This document shows, piece after piece, positions 12,231-24,716 of a stretch of 64,000 nt of DNA (positions within the stretch are counted from its first letter, which is position 1; the number at the start of each line of letters is the position of its first letter). Source of the DNA: Parasponia andersonii. Lineage: Eukaryota > Streptophyta > Magnoliopsida > Rosales > Cannabaceae. The notes under the pieces are model-generated. The model searched no databases and was not told the origin of the DNA. It saw only the letters and a program-made list of their open reading frames with translations. The position numbers and the translations under genes were made by a program. Location: contig JXTB01000145.1 of the NCBI GenBank assembly GCA_002914805.1, positions 434,234 to 498,233 of the forward strand, written 5' to 3'.

Positions 12231-12560
12231 ATATTTTCTAAAAAATGATATTTTTAGGAGTGTTAAGGACTTTTTGACCACAAAAAAACTATTAATTAAG
12301 ATTTTTTTCTATAACTCATAAGTTGCTGATCATAAATCAAGAAGTCTTTGATACTTCTAAAAATATCATTTTTAAGAAAATACACAAAATAAGTCATATT
12401 TTCTAAAAATGATATTTTTAGGAGTGTTAGGGACTTTTTGACCAAAAAAACATTAATTAAGATTTTTTCCTTAACTAATAAGTCGCTGATCATAAATCAA
12501 GAAGTCTTTGATACTTCTAAAATGTCATTTTTAAGAAAATACATAAAATAAGTCATTTCG
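12231..12560. repeat. Tandem pair of 165-bp units, each a foldback
   Basis: Unit 1 (12231-12395) and unit 2 (12396-12560) share GATATTTTTAGGAGTGTTA, GGACTTTTTGACCA and ATCAAGAAGTCTTTGATACT, with few differences. Within each unit the left end (TTTCTAAAAATGATATTTTT) is the inverse of the right end (AAATATCATTTTTAAGAAAA). This looks like a short inverted-repeat element that was duplicated in place. Confidence 0.85.
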
Positions 12561-13058
12561 GCCGAATTAGTCTTATTTCATATCCTTTTCTCAACCGTTG
12601 AACCTTTCCTGATTTTGAGCCTCAATTTGTTGTGCCAATTAATCACACTTTTATATCAATTATATTCAGCCATGTGAAAGGGATTCTTTCAACCGTGAAC
12701 CAGGTATTTCATTTCTATTTTTGTTTCAACTAAATCATGTCCAAGTCATACACCAAATCATGAACCCGGATGAACCATTGACCACATACATGATAGCCTA
12801 ATTGAAGAGCTGATTTGGACGAAGCAGTAATGGAGATTCGTGCTGATATTGTGAAGAAGCAAAGAAGGAAATCCAAGGCATTCTTACCACTATAATAAGG
12901 CTGCTACACACCACTTTGAGGGAGAATACCCCACAGATGAGTTTCATATTGTTTTCTTTAGATTGTTGTCTTATTATTCTCTCCTACACTTTCTCACAAA
13001 TTAATAATTTGTGAGATAAATTACAAGTTATGCCAATATGATGCGGCAGAAGGTGATG

Positions 13059-15358
13059 TGTCTAACAATCAAAATTTTAAACACACACAAAAGAGAGCTT
13101 AGAATCAATATAACTTTGTTGTTTTAATACATAGAATAAAAACAATTTTTAGAATAAAATAAGAACACTATAACCTTTTTATTTTGAATTTCTTTAGTTG
13201 ATAATGAGGTTGTACTTTACCACAGTTATGAGATTACGGTCTTCCCACTAAGCCTCCACACTAAAGAATTAGAGAGTGAGTTCTTAATAATCAAAATTTT
13301 ATTGTTTTCACACAATTTTTAGAATTATTGCTATATATCTCAACACATGATATAGTAAGAAGATGATTAAGAGAGAGAGGAAAGAACCACATGTTAAAAA
13401 CTTAAAAAAATAAGAGAAGTTTTTTTTTACTCACCAATTTGTATGGCTTCTCTCATAGTTTTTAACACGTAGAAAAAAAAATTAGGTTTCCTAATTTTCG
13501 CAAACTTTTACGCGTATAAAACTATTTTTTAAATTGATAAATTAGTAAATTAATATAGTATTAATATCATATCACCTTAAATAGGAAAAACAATTTTATC
13601 CTATTAAAGATATTATCAAAACACTTACAGAAGAGAGAGGATTTTTTCTGTTCTTTAACGTGTAAAATGATTTCCAATTAAATTTTAAACAATTTAAAAT
13701 TATGTAAAAGACAACATACTTCACTCAAATAAGAATATAAAATCCCTTCATCTTAGGATAGGGTTTACACGTATATTGCTAAAAAATGCACAATAGTTTC
13801 CAATTAAAGTGAAATATCTTTCTTTCCTCTTTGATTCATCTATTTAATTATTTAATTAATTCCATATATTTTTAATTTGGAAAAACAAAACAATCTTTAT
13901 ATAAGTCTTACACGTGTAAAGGAATAATAAATTTCTTAACTTATTATCACAATTAATGTGTAAAGCTCGTCTTACACAAGCTAATATTTCAAAAAATATT
14001 TCCTATTTTGTTTTATCCAAATAATTCAAATAATCAAATTATAAAATAATGAAATTCAATTATTTGGTAAATTATAATTTTCTAAATAGAAAATAATAAA
14101 AATAATTATATTATATTTTATGCTAATTGTGTAAGACAGAGATATTTTTTCTATGTACTATCTGTTACTTTTTGAATAATCCTATTATTTTAAAAAAAAA
14201 AGCAACAAAAATTAAATAGAAAAAAATAATAACATTTATTATTTATTATAATGTGACATATAAAACGATTAAATATGTAACATTAACTTTACCATGACAT
14301 AATTAATTAGAATTTAATAATTCTAAATTAACTATTAATACAAGAAAGTGACTATATAACATGTCAATACAGTGTTAATAAAGGTGGTTTGGGGACATTG
14401 GATTTGTAATTTCAAACTCCAATAAATTTGATAATTAATTAAATTCTTTAACTAAATTATTAAATTTATTAGTTCTAATGTTACTCCACTAAAATGCTAG
14501 AACTGCACTTTTGAAAGTTACAGTATAAATTACTCAAAGTAATCATAAAATTTGTTATTGATTTAATCATTACATACGAATCAATCCTCCATAAATGATT
14601 CATAAAAAGAGTTAGGCTTGTAATCCGTTATCCTCTCTACTTACTTCTTTATATTTGAGTTTCCATAATTTTCTAATGAACAACAAATTTATTATCAAAT
14701 CATGAATTGAGCGCTCTATTGTTAAAGTACCAAATCATTACTCAAGGGAATGATTTTTCATACTTTTATTAGGAAGGAATGAATTCCATATTGTTAATTA
14801 ATATTCCCAACTATCTATAGTATCGTGTCTCTAACATACAAGGATTCAGTCCGGTATAAACACAGATGTTACCGGATACATCAAGAGATATAAAAATATA
14901 AACAAGAGTCTATTAATTACTCAAGATTAAGATTGTTTCATATATAATCATCGGTTGATAAATTTGAATATTCTATTATGTAAGTGATATTATCAGATAT
15001 TCAAATTTATCTGATTCATTACTATATATTCTCATTATATAAAGTACCTCCACTCAATGCCACTACATAAACAATACAAATAAGATTGTTCCATTCTCAA
15101 TGATAATAAACCATACTAGTAATTTTTTTAATTAAAATTCTCAACTTTAATAATTAATTACGGACTAGTTTAGATTATATCCCTTAAACTTAATCCTCTT
15201 GTATGTACAACTTTTATATATTTATAATTAAGGAATTTTCATGATATTTATGTACATTATCATAAATAATATATGCAAGTAAATATAACAAAATCAACTA
15301 TATTTATTTAATAGAAAATTATTGTTTACATTTTGCTCCTAGGATAAAAACACTAACA
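13059..15358 (-). mobile_element. Possible solo LTR of a Copia-type retrotransposon, reverse orientation
   Basis: Read on the minus strand, the block starts TGTTAGTGTTTTTATCCTAG and ends TTTGATTGTTAGACA, a TG...CA frame. Its tail region, with a run-off to the TTAAAATTTTGATTGTTAGA end, resembles Copia LTR ends as I know them. There is no primer-binding site after the end and no clean 5-bp duplication, so the boundaries are uncertain. No open frame of retroelement type is present. Confidence 0.4.
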
Positions 15359-15760
15359 GCTACTTCTTTGTTTGTAAGATTTTGAAGATTCTATATTTTG
15401 TTCGTTAACCTCTTTATATTCTTTCATAATGGTGAACTCCGGTAGTTATATTCTTCAATATTGTATAAATCTAATATTGATTCTATTTTTATGTCGTCAT
15501 TCTTTTATGTCAATTTTTTTTTTCCCCTTTTTCCAACTAAACTAGACACTTGGTTTATACGCATGTTTATTTTAAATAAAGCATTTCCTCTTTATTCTAC
15601 ATATTACACGGTTTACACCTAATAAAGAGAAGATTATAGTATCACTTTGAAGTCACATTTCTACTATGATTGTCATAAGAAGAACAAAACAACGGCATGA
15701 AACCAAAAAAGAGCTGGTAAACAAAAGTCTTACTTATTTTTGTTAAGTTAGTTTCATATA
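15359..15760. other. 3' flank of glycosyltransferase copy A
   Basis: This AT-rich sequence must contain the 3' UTR of copy A. I saw no separate gene and could not pick a single poly(A) signal. Confidence 0.4.
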
Positions 15761-17950
15761 TTAATTCCTTCTCCATGAATTCTGACATCCCAAGTGCCTT
15801 GTCCACCGAAAATTGGCATAGGGAAAGTTGGCTGTCTGATTAAGTGCCTCAGCCTTTTTATAAGACACCTTGAAATTCTTCCAATCCCTAAGTACTGCAC
15901 TTAAATCTCCGACCTTAGCATTAATACCTAGGCAACAATTTGCATGGACAGTGGCTACTGCCCTAAAGTCCCTGCTGTCTTGGCAAAACCCACTAAAGAA
16001 AAGGGTATCCAAGTACCTCACCTTAAGGCCCAACTGCCTGGCTATACCACCTCGGATAACGTCAGTCAAGGCATCTTGCTCTTTCACGCCTGGGGAATTG
16101 TCTTTCTTGGAGTACCATTTATCAAATAATGTAATGGTTTTGTTATTTGATCTCACAAAATAAAAGCCTGTGTTTCGAAGATTCTTTTCACTCCAAGGAT
16201 TCCCAAAGTACCTATCAGTACTTATTTGCATATCCTCATTTTCGTCGTTGCTCAGCTTTAGAAAAGGGTTCCTCAGCCACATTACATCTGTATCCTGTCC
16301 ATATATATGTATATCATATATATATGTATAATATTAGCAAAAAGAAATGAGAAAATGTGGTTTAATACTGTGTTAGATAGAATAATAAAGATAGAACACG
16401 TATGAAAAATACTAGAATTCAATTTTTTTTAGCTGTTTTTTTATACTAAATTCTAATTTAGAAGAGAAAATAGTACTTTATTAAACAAATTTAAAAAGTG
16501 ATATTTCTAAAAAATAAACCTTAAAAATAGCATTTCTAAATAAAATTGGAACTTTTCAAATAAAAAAAGCCCATCGAGTTTTTTCAATCTTTTAGAATTT
16601 GGGCCTGTAAAAAGCCCTTTTAGTTTTCAGTTCTTCAGAAATAGGCTTTTCAATCTAAAATTGATCACAAATCAATCAGCCTTTTCGTTTAGCCTAGTTT
16701 AAAATTGATAAAAAAAAATTTAGTTTTATTTTACTCTATTAATAAAGCAAATATAAATGCGTGTATATAGACGTTATTTTTTATTTTTATATATTTTTTT
16801 TGTAGGAAACTGAGTTGGGCCCGCTTATGTGAATTGAGTAATCTAACCCATAGTCACACTTGAGAAGGGGAATTCCTAATTTTAATCCTCGTTTAAAACA
16901 TCTCACGAAAAAATGATAAAACTAGTACTTTTATTTAATAAAAATTTTAAAATTTTAAAATTATCCTCAATTTGAATGTAATTGAAAATGCCAAAAATAA
17001 AAGAGACGGCGCCAGAAAAATGACCGACTATATTTGGTTGGGATCGAGATTATTCAACTAAAGTAGAACGGTAAAGTAGAATGGTAGCTCAACACCAATC
17101 AATCGAATACCGGTTAAAAGATTTTCGACCGGTGGTTCAACCCCAATTCTAGTTGCAAAAAGAAAATCGATCGGAATGGTAAGGAGAGGCTAATAAAGTT
17201 CGACTGTATTTGAAATTTTTCGACCTAGTCAAACAGAGACACAGTCAAAATTGGAATCGAGACTAATGATAATGACAAAGTTCTGACAAAGTGCTGCTGA
17301 CATGGCAATAATGATAAAAGTAATTTAGGATATATTTGATAAAAATATATTTTATAATTTATTAGAAAATAAGATATATTTTTAGACGTGTGACATGATA
17401 ACGAATATTAGTTTTGAAAATATTTTTAGGTGACTCTATTTTTGCTTAGTAAACCCTTTACTTGTAACTTAAAGTTTTGGACGAATTTTCATTTTCGTAG
17501 ATGAGTTGATATACACGATATTACTTGGGAAATGATTTTTGCATTGAAAGGAAACTTACGGTGAATATGAAACTGTAACCACGTTTAAGAACCTCTAATA
17601 GGAACCAAGTTCGTCTCCACATCATTTTGAGGAACCCCGGAGACATGTATAACTTTTCTTCCGTGAAATCCACGCCGTCGGTTTCCAATTTGTAGCAGTT
17701 CAGCTTCAAGAACTGGCAGCGTTCATGAGCCGTCTGATCAACTGCCACGAGCAGAAGATGGTTGAGCAGTGGCCTAGTATCTTCCCCAAGCCAAAAGCTT
17801 CGGAGAAAAAGATCAAGCATGGTGGAGTCTCCGCCGATCTCTTCGTCGGCATAAGCCTTGTTTATCACGGCAATGATAACCGTTTTGTTCTCCATTGAAG
17901 CTTTGGCCAAAGCGGCTTCTAGTTCATCTAGAGGGGCCTCACGGGTGTTC

Positions 17951-17984
<34 letters not shown>

Positions 17985-18398
17985 TTATAATCAAATTCAA
18001 ATTCACGATATACTTTGTGATTTGATTTCATCTAACATTAGTTAACTGATTTTGTTTAAAAGTACCAAGATTAATTATGCATATATAATCACACAAAAAG
18101 TTCTAGTAGGTAGTAAATGTGTATATATATAGATTAGTATGTATTTTTTTTTTTACTTATATATAAGTATCATTTTGGTCAATGAAAATTTATCATGCAT
18201 ATTTTTTATATTTAAAAATAAAAAAAAGAAAAAAATATTAATAATATATTCTTTTTATGTATTTTATTATAGTCATTAGATCACTATTAGAGATGATCTA
18301 ACAATTATAATGATTAAAAAAAATACCTACATATAAGTTAAAAAAAATTCCTAATTCACAACCTAAATATATATATATATATCTAATTGACAACCTAA

Positions 18399-18429
<31 letters not shown>

Positions 18430-18817
18430 CTTTGGTACTGCACGTTTTCTAAACTATAGACAATTCTGAAATCACATAAAGCTCAATACCATAGTGTAGC
18501 ACTGAGCGTTCGGATGATACATAGACCTGCGCATGTGACCTTGTGTTGCATAGGTTTTGAATGAAATATAATACATACATGTATAAAATTGAAAATTATC
18601 AGAAGAGAAAGATTTGGGAGGGGCCAACAAATAAAATGTAGAGGGAACTTACCAAGTTTGTAACTGGGCATTTGAGTACTCCTGGTTTGAGGGAAAAGAG
18701 TTGGCTTGTAATATTAGAGGAAGACGACACAGAGAGATAGAGAATAGCAGCCATGAATAAGAAGAGCAGTGCAAGAGTTTTTGGTCCAAAATAGTCATGT
18801 AATTTTGGGCAATCCAT
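15761..18817 (-). CDS. Golgi-type glycosyltransferase, nucleotide-diphospho-sugar transferase family (copy A, 362 aa)
   Basis: Exons: 18817-18653 (55 codons), 17949-17560 (130 codons) and 16294-15761 (177 codons plus TAA). Introns are GT-AG, all phase 0. The protein is a type II membrane protein: a short N-terminal tail, a hydrophobic anchor at about residues 15-30 (LALLFLFMAAILYLSV), a stem, and a luminal catalytic domain. Family landmarks are TVIIAVINKAYADEE, LLLVAVDQTAHERC, and FIFT|DTDVMWLRNPF with the metal/sugar-nucleotide DxD at about 186-188 split by intron 2. Further landmarks are NTGFYFVRSNNKTI, KEQDAL, FFSGFCQDSRDF and VHANCC. This fits PF03407 (plant At4g15970/At1g28695-like), related to GT77 arabinosyl- and xylosyltransferases acting on cell-wall glycans. 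The actual sugar donor and acceptor cannot be read from sequence. No disabling mutation was seen. It is one of three paralogs on this strand. Confidence 0.9.
18139..18356. mobile_element. MITE-like element, family 3 (copy in intron 1 of copy A)
   Basis: This sequence shares GTCAATGAAAATTTATCATG, a TTATTATAGTCATTAGATCA block and AAAAAAATACCTACATATAA with elements at 61545-61795 (same orientation) and 58475-58715 (opposite). It lies in intron 1 (17950-18652), next to (TA)n runs at about 17951-17977 and 18369-18425, and should be spliced out harmlessly. Confidence 0.6.
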
Positions 18818-19110
18818 GTATATATGTTTATGCTAAGTGAAGTTAGAAGCTAAATGCGACTACGTTAAGAATATATGGGTAAGGGTTAATTGAGATTTTT
18901 GAGAAAAAAGGAGATCGATTCTCTCCAGATAAAAAAAAAAAAAGAAAGGCGAACTTATAATCTTAATGCATGGGATTAGTCAAATTAAATTTTAGATCAA
19001 TATAGGCCAAAAGCTTCTTGTTTCAGAAAATTAAAGAAATTGGTAGCCTTAGAGTTTACTTAAAGTGCCAAAATTTAGGGTCCTTTAACCGCACTCTTGG
19101 CAGGGGTACA

Positions 19111-19115
19111 CTTTG
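19111..19115 (+). repeat. Left 5-bp target-site duplication (CTTTG) of the TRIM
   Basis: CTTTG precedes the 5' LTR here and follows the 3' LTR at 19509-19513. Confidence 0.9.
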
Positions 19116-19281
19116 TGTGAAATCCCACATCGGCTGGAAAGGGGAACGAAGCACTCTTTATAAGGGTGTGGATACCTTTCCCTATCAGACGCGTTTTGAA
19201 AACCGTGAGCTGCGGAGGGCGGTTTGGTCCAAGTGGCAAAGCGGACAATATCTGCTAGCGGGATTCTTGGGCTGTTACAGA

Positions 19282-19294
19282 TGGTATCAGAGCC
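19282..19294 (+). promoter_or_regulatory. Primer-binding site of the TRIM
   Basis: TGGTATCAGAGCC, three bases after the 5' LTR, is the standard plant PBS complementary to the 3' end of initiator methionine tRNA. Confidence 0.9.
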
Positions 19295-19332
19295 GGTTCC
19301 CGAGTCGATGGTCAGCGGGGACGCTGAACCCT

Positions 19333-19344
19333 TAAGGGGGGGAT
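19333..19344 (+). promoter_or_regulatory. Polypurine tract of the TRIM
   Basis: The purine-rich AAGGGGGGGA lies directly before the 3' LTR, where plus-strand DNA synthesis would be primed. Confidence 0.8.
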
Positions 19345-19513
19345 TGTGAAATCCCACATCGGCTGGAAATGGGAACGAAGCACTCTTTATAAGGGTGTGG
19401 ATACCTTTCCCTATCAGACGCGTTTTGAAAACCGTGAGCTGCGGAGGGCGGTTTGGTCCAAGTGGCAAAGCGGACAATATCTGCTAGCGGGATTCTTGGG
19501 CTGTTACACTTTG

Positions 19514-22389
19514 CACGTTAATATCTTTTAAAAATGAAATCCGGTGGACAACTACACATAATATATATAGACCCATACATAGTTAAATATAAATACGTAT
19601 AACATATGGTTCAAGATAGATGCAACAATAAAAAAAGATCTTAACAACACTGACTTGTTACAACCATTTTTCCTTCCAACTCTAAGTCTCTCTAGACATG
19701 TAATTTAACATAGGAGTGATGCTAGAACACTAGTTTTATCGTGACATGATTTCTTAACCACATAAATAAGTATATACTGTCATAAAATTAGAAAAACAGT
19801 TACAAAAACCTCTCTTTTATCTTCATTTTTTTTTTGAAAAAATTGAATTTAAGTTTGACTTAATCAAGTTTTGGCTAAGGGTACTCCTGCTTTTGTGCGT
19901 GTGTATGTTGATTTTGACTTAATTTTTGCACCATGGTGGAATTAAGGAGTTTTTAAACGATAGCAAAATGGACAGCTATATTTATTTAAGCAATAAAATA
20001 ACCAGTATATCAGTTTCACTATATAGTATCTCAAATACTCGGTATATATAAAAAAAAAAATGATATACTTAGTATGTATGACAACTGGTATGCTGATGTA
20101 CCACTAGGGTTTTTGGGAAATTTAGACCTTTTAAAAGTAATTTTGGGTTAGAGGCGTGTATTTTAGAACTCTTCGTAAAATAACTTTTTTGCTTGGCCGA
20201 ATGAGACGTTTGGCATGCTTGAGCCTAATATTGAGTATGCTCGAATATTATCAAGAAAGATTACTTCGAAAAAGATTTGAAAATAAAGGCCTTTTACTAA
20301 AAATCATTTTGGAAATGATCTATTTATGGATCCCCACAATATTGATATACAAAATTGAAATTTGATTACGATCATGGATGGTGCAACATCTGATATGAAA
20401 TTCTTTCATATCCTAATCTTAGAATGTTCAAGCTTGAGGAAAACCCACAAGAACTCAAGAAAAATAATGAGAATAAATAAAATCTACACAAATTTTGATG
20501 CAGATAGGACAAAACCCATTGAAAAGAAATTCATGTGAACAAATACCTTAATACACAAATGAAAGGATATTGAAGAAAAAACTAGGGAAAAATAAATTAG
20601 AGGGTTTTGTAAGGAGGGTCTTAATTTTGAATTCCCACCCTAGTAGATAGGGGAAAGAAAAAAAAATTCTATTACGTCCACAAACGGTAACAAATCCTTC
20701 ATCATAATTAAATCAGCAGCTGTTCTTTTGGAGTAATTAGCTGTAGTTCTATTCCGATGGATGTAATGAAGGACCCTTTTGTGTCGTTTCCCCCCAACTA
20801 GTTGTTCTTTGTTTCCCTATATTTTCAATGAATTAATTTTCCCCTGATCCTGCGGTTCCCTTGAGAAAAAAAAAAAAATCAGATCAGCAGATATTTCTGC
20901 ATATCCTGAGCTTATTCATTTTTCTCTGCCAACTGTTCAAGTTTCCAATTAATTTGCTAATGAAAAAAATAAATTATTTCTTTCGAATTTTCTAATGCGC
21001 GTTAACTCATAGAAACTAAAAGTATTTTAGATATTTGGACGAGGGTGAGTTTCCAAGATAGTACATGTCGTAGCTATACAAACAGCTATTAAAATAAGCA
21101 TTTTCAGCCAAAAAAAAAAGTTATTAAAATATAATAGAATATTGAAGGCAAATGTTTATTAATTAGAATGGAAGTAACTAGTAAACTTGGACTAGTCAAA
21201 AAGGGCGCGAATTAACGAAGCAATATTAGTTAATTGGGTTAAAAAGAGAGAGCATAAAGTAATAACTAATAAGTTGTTTAAGATCACGTAGTCAATAAAC
21301 TAAAATATGATAGACTTTCATATATAAAAACACAAACTAATTTAAGCCAATCTCAATTTGTTTGCTATATAGGATAATACCATAATGCGGAAACAAGAAA
21401 TTTCGGGTGCTATTTCTTCTGCTTTCAAATCTCTTCTTCCTTTACCTTGGATTAGCTAGTGTATGTGCCAGGCAGAAAATAGGGTTTAGGTTCCGGATTA
21501 GGGTTTTTCGAGTTAGGGGTAGGGGTAGGGGTTTAGCGTTAGGGTACTAATAATAATAATAGCTTACATAATTGGGTTAAGTATATGTATAAATTATAAT
21601 TTCATGTAACTGAACCAGAACTTGATTTTTTTTTTTTCGTTAAATGCGTTGGCTTAATTAGTCGTCCACTGAATATATACACCACAAAAGGGCAACTTTA
21701 ATTTATCAGGAAAAAAGAAAAAAGTTAGGTGGTAAAAGAATGATAAATTGTCAAACGTGAGCGTGGAGTACTTAGGTATTTATGAACTTAAATATTGTAA
21801 ACATAAATTGTACATGGCCACTAGAAATTAAACACGTGCACATTTGCTGGTTTATTTGAGTACTCTTTTTTAGGCTAGGATTTTTTTTTCCTGCTGGATT
21901 TTGTATAGTCAGTTTTTAATGAAGTACGACTTGCTAGTGTTTTCTTTTACAAAAAAAATAAAAATAAAAAAAAAAGCTTTTTATCCGAAGTCTTGAGCTT
22001 AATGCGAGTCACCTAATTCAATGTCAACTTTTTACCTTTGACTGTGGGCTCCAGCAGATATTTTTTTATTTTAAAAAAAATTGACCATTTTTCTGTGAAA
22101 AGATGATATATGGATCATAATTGTGATGAATAACGTTGCTCTTTCTTTTATGGACGTGGTTTACATTTTACAGTTGTCTTGCATTCTTTGACTTATTATT
22201 TGTTTTTCTTTTTTGTATTTCTCAATGTACTTTTTTGATTTGAATCATTGGAAAAGGGAAGAGTTTTCTCTTAAGTGCTAATATAGTTGAGATGTTTGAG
22301 TTTTTCGATGATGTTTTTTCACTTGGCATGCTAAGCATTATTCATGAATTTAATTTCTTGTTGTTTAAATCATATATATATCAGAGTTA
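19514..22389. other. Long spacer with no supported gene
   Basis: AT-rich DNA. The longest open frame (20156-20365, 69 codons) has no domain or splice context. It includes a patch with telomere-like TTAGGG/TTTAGG words at 21479-21546 and poly(A/T) runs. Confidence 0.5.
21479..21546 (+). repeat. Degenerate telomere-like patch
   Basis: This short patch repeats TAGGGTTTAGG, TTAGGGTTTTT, TTAGGGGTAGGGGTAGGGG and GTTAGGG-type words. It is close to the plant telomere unit TTTAGGG but irregular. It may be an interstitial telomeric remnant or a coincidental G/T-rich microsatellite. Confidence 0.4.
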
Positions 22390-24670
22390 GTTTTACCAAC
22401 GACTCTCGAATTGTAGACACTATTTTACCCTTAAACTTTCAACTTAGATAATGCACTACCGAACTTTGTTATACTTTCATTGTTGACCCTTATGTTAAAA
22501 CTTGTTTAATATCGACAAAGATGACTAGGGCTCAAAAATGGTAAAATAAAATATTCTACTATTAACAGACTGTTTGTTATATAAAAAAAAAAAGACTGAA
22601 AATCTCAAAGTTTACTTTAAATGTTCCATTTTCGGCCATGAATTGGTTGTTTTGAATGTCTGTTTGGAATATATATAGTTCTTCTAGAAATGATAGTGCT
22701 TCAAAATAAATTTGACAATTATATTTTTTGTACTTTATATTTTTTCTATTTTATAAAAAATGAAACGAAAATCCTTGTGTTAATTAAAATTTAGTTTTTC
22801 CTTTAAATTTTTATAATTACATTGCGAATTTAATTTACCCACAAATACCACATGTAAAAACCTGATTAAATCAAGGGTAAACAACTAATTTGTTAAGCAA
22901 TGACATTGTTGCAAATAACTATTTTTGGAATATTCAAAACAAAATATGTAGATTTTTTTAATGGGTACTACAATAACATCTAATTGCATAAATGCCCCCC
23001 AAAACTCTATCTTCTCACTTGAAGAGCATGAGGAAGAAAGAAAGAGGGTGCTACTATCGAGCTCCACCACTGTCGCACGCAGCCTCTGACCAGTTGACGA
23101 ACCAGCCTGCCATGATTGTCTCCCTCCAACGAAGCTACATCGCTAAGTCCCTCCGGATTTCATTGTTGAAAAATGGAGGTCGGCCATTGTGAGTTTTTTC
23201 GGCCGCAAAGCGTCACTGGAACTCCTTTCGTGACATCGAGGATACTGTTGAATTCGTCTCGTCATTTCCGTCATTTTTCAACCAGTTTCGGCAGTTAACT
23301 CGCCGTGGGTAAGATTTTTACCACTTTACCATTTTACCAAAGTTTGTAAAAAGTGATACTTTTGTAATTATATTAGTTAGGCAATTAGTTTACCTAAGGT
23401 AAATATATGAGGTGAAAGAGAGTTAAAAACCACGAATAATTATGATTAGTAAAAGTTATAATGATATTCAGAAATATTTTAATTTTTGAATTGAAAAATA
23501 TGATATTTTTCTAATTTAGAACGAAAAGTGATATTTTTACAAAATTAAATAGTGTTGAATTAGAGTCTATTACTATTCAGTTTGGGTCTTGGGCTGAGAT
23601 TAGAAATTTGTTATTTTATTGTAAAAATGACACTTTTTACAAATAATCAATAAAGTTGACACTTTTTCCAATATTTTTGAAAATAATATTTTTCGAAATA
23701 GTTCAATGATAATGATAATTTCTGAAATATTTTAAGAAAATAATATTTTTATAAATAATTAGCAAATATGATATTTTTCTAAATACATTAGAAAAGTGGA
23801 TATTTTTCAAATTCATTCCAGAAAGAAACATTTTTGTAATTCTCAAATTTTAAAGCCTGTTTAAGGCTCGAGATCATGAAATTGAATTTTGATTTCAAAT
23901 TTGGATTTATTGGGGTTGAGAACTGATTTTTAATATATAATATTGCTATATTTCGAAGTGACACAAATTCTGAGGCTCATAAATAGAGTCGTTACACGTG
24001 TCACGTGGTATGTCCCATCCTGAGACCCAATTTTAACAAATTATATATTTAATCTAGTATTCTGGAGTGCTTTGAATTCAATGGTAATCTCTATTCCTCC
24101 ATTTAAATCTCCGGTAGAAAAGTCACATATTCAAGTGAGCTTATCAGGATCCTGAAACGACCGTTCAAACATCCAAGTGACCAACGAAAGTTTCTTCGAG
24201 TGTCATTAGCTTTGTATAACTACCATTTTGAGGTAGGGGTTCAATTACTTAATTTTATATCTATTTTGATTTGTAATTACATTAAAACTTATTTATAAAA
24301 AATTATAATTTCACGATGGTTTGATAAATTATTAAAAATTATTGGACTATACTGGGATTAGACTATGTGGATTATTATACATATTTTTATATCGTAATTA
24401 TAACGTAAAATAGCGGTGTTCTACCCATGTTATAGTAAATCCCAAGATAATATCAAGTTAATTTTAAAGTATGATTTATTTTTTGGACTCATGGATATTA
24501 TAAACTATTACATGTTATACATACCATAATATCACATACTTGAGTTTCATTATTGCATCATGGTAGTTTAGATTGTTGACGAGTTGCTGCAGTACTAGAT
24601 GAAAGATCTAGGTCCCTATGTAGGCTTTTGGTTGACACACCTACGGATAGTATCAAGATGCTGGGTACTG
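22390..24670 (+). mobile_element. Possible decayed LTR-retrotransposon sequence
   Basis: A GC-richer leader-like island (about 23030-23310) ends in a donor-like GTGGGTAAGATTTT. It is followed by repeated A/T blocks of GAAAAGTGATATTTTTACAA type and by stretches such as GTCATTAGCTTTGTATAACT, which resemble LTRs of plant Gypsy elements as I remember them. No terminal repeats, PBS or open frame confirm this. Confidence 0.3.
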
Positions 24671-24716
24671 TTGTGAAAATAATTGCAAGTGCACCATATT
24701 GTGAACAAGTAAAAGT

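Larger units (their letters stand above)
19116..19508 (+). mobile_element. Complete TRIM retrotransposon (393 bp)
   Basis: Two direct 164-bp LTRs (19116-19279 and 19345-19508) start TGTGAAATCCCACATCGG and end GGGCTGTTACA. They appear to differ at a single base (AAAGGGGAACG versus AAATGGGAACG). Between them are 65 bp holding a primer-binding site complementary to initiator-Met tRNA and a purine tract, with no coding capacity. CTTTG flanks both sides. This is the full structure of a terminal-repeat retrotransposon in miniature, which must be mobilised by enzymes from another LTR element. It lies about 300 bp upstream of the copy A start codon and could affect its promoter. Confidence 0.95.

Noticed and set aside
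19282..19294. tRNA-like match TGGTATCAGAGCC
   Set aside because: It is the primer-binding site between two LTRs, not a tRNA gene; no cloverleaf is present.
19018..19477. Open frames of 105 aa (plus) and 130 aa (minus)
   Set aside because: They read across the TRIM LTRs and repeat the same residues twice; they have no start context or domain.
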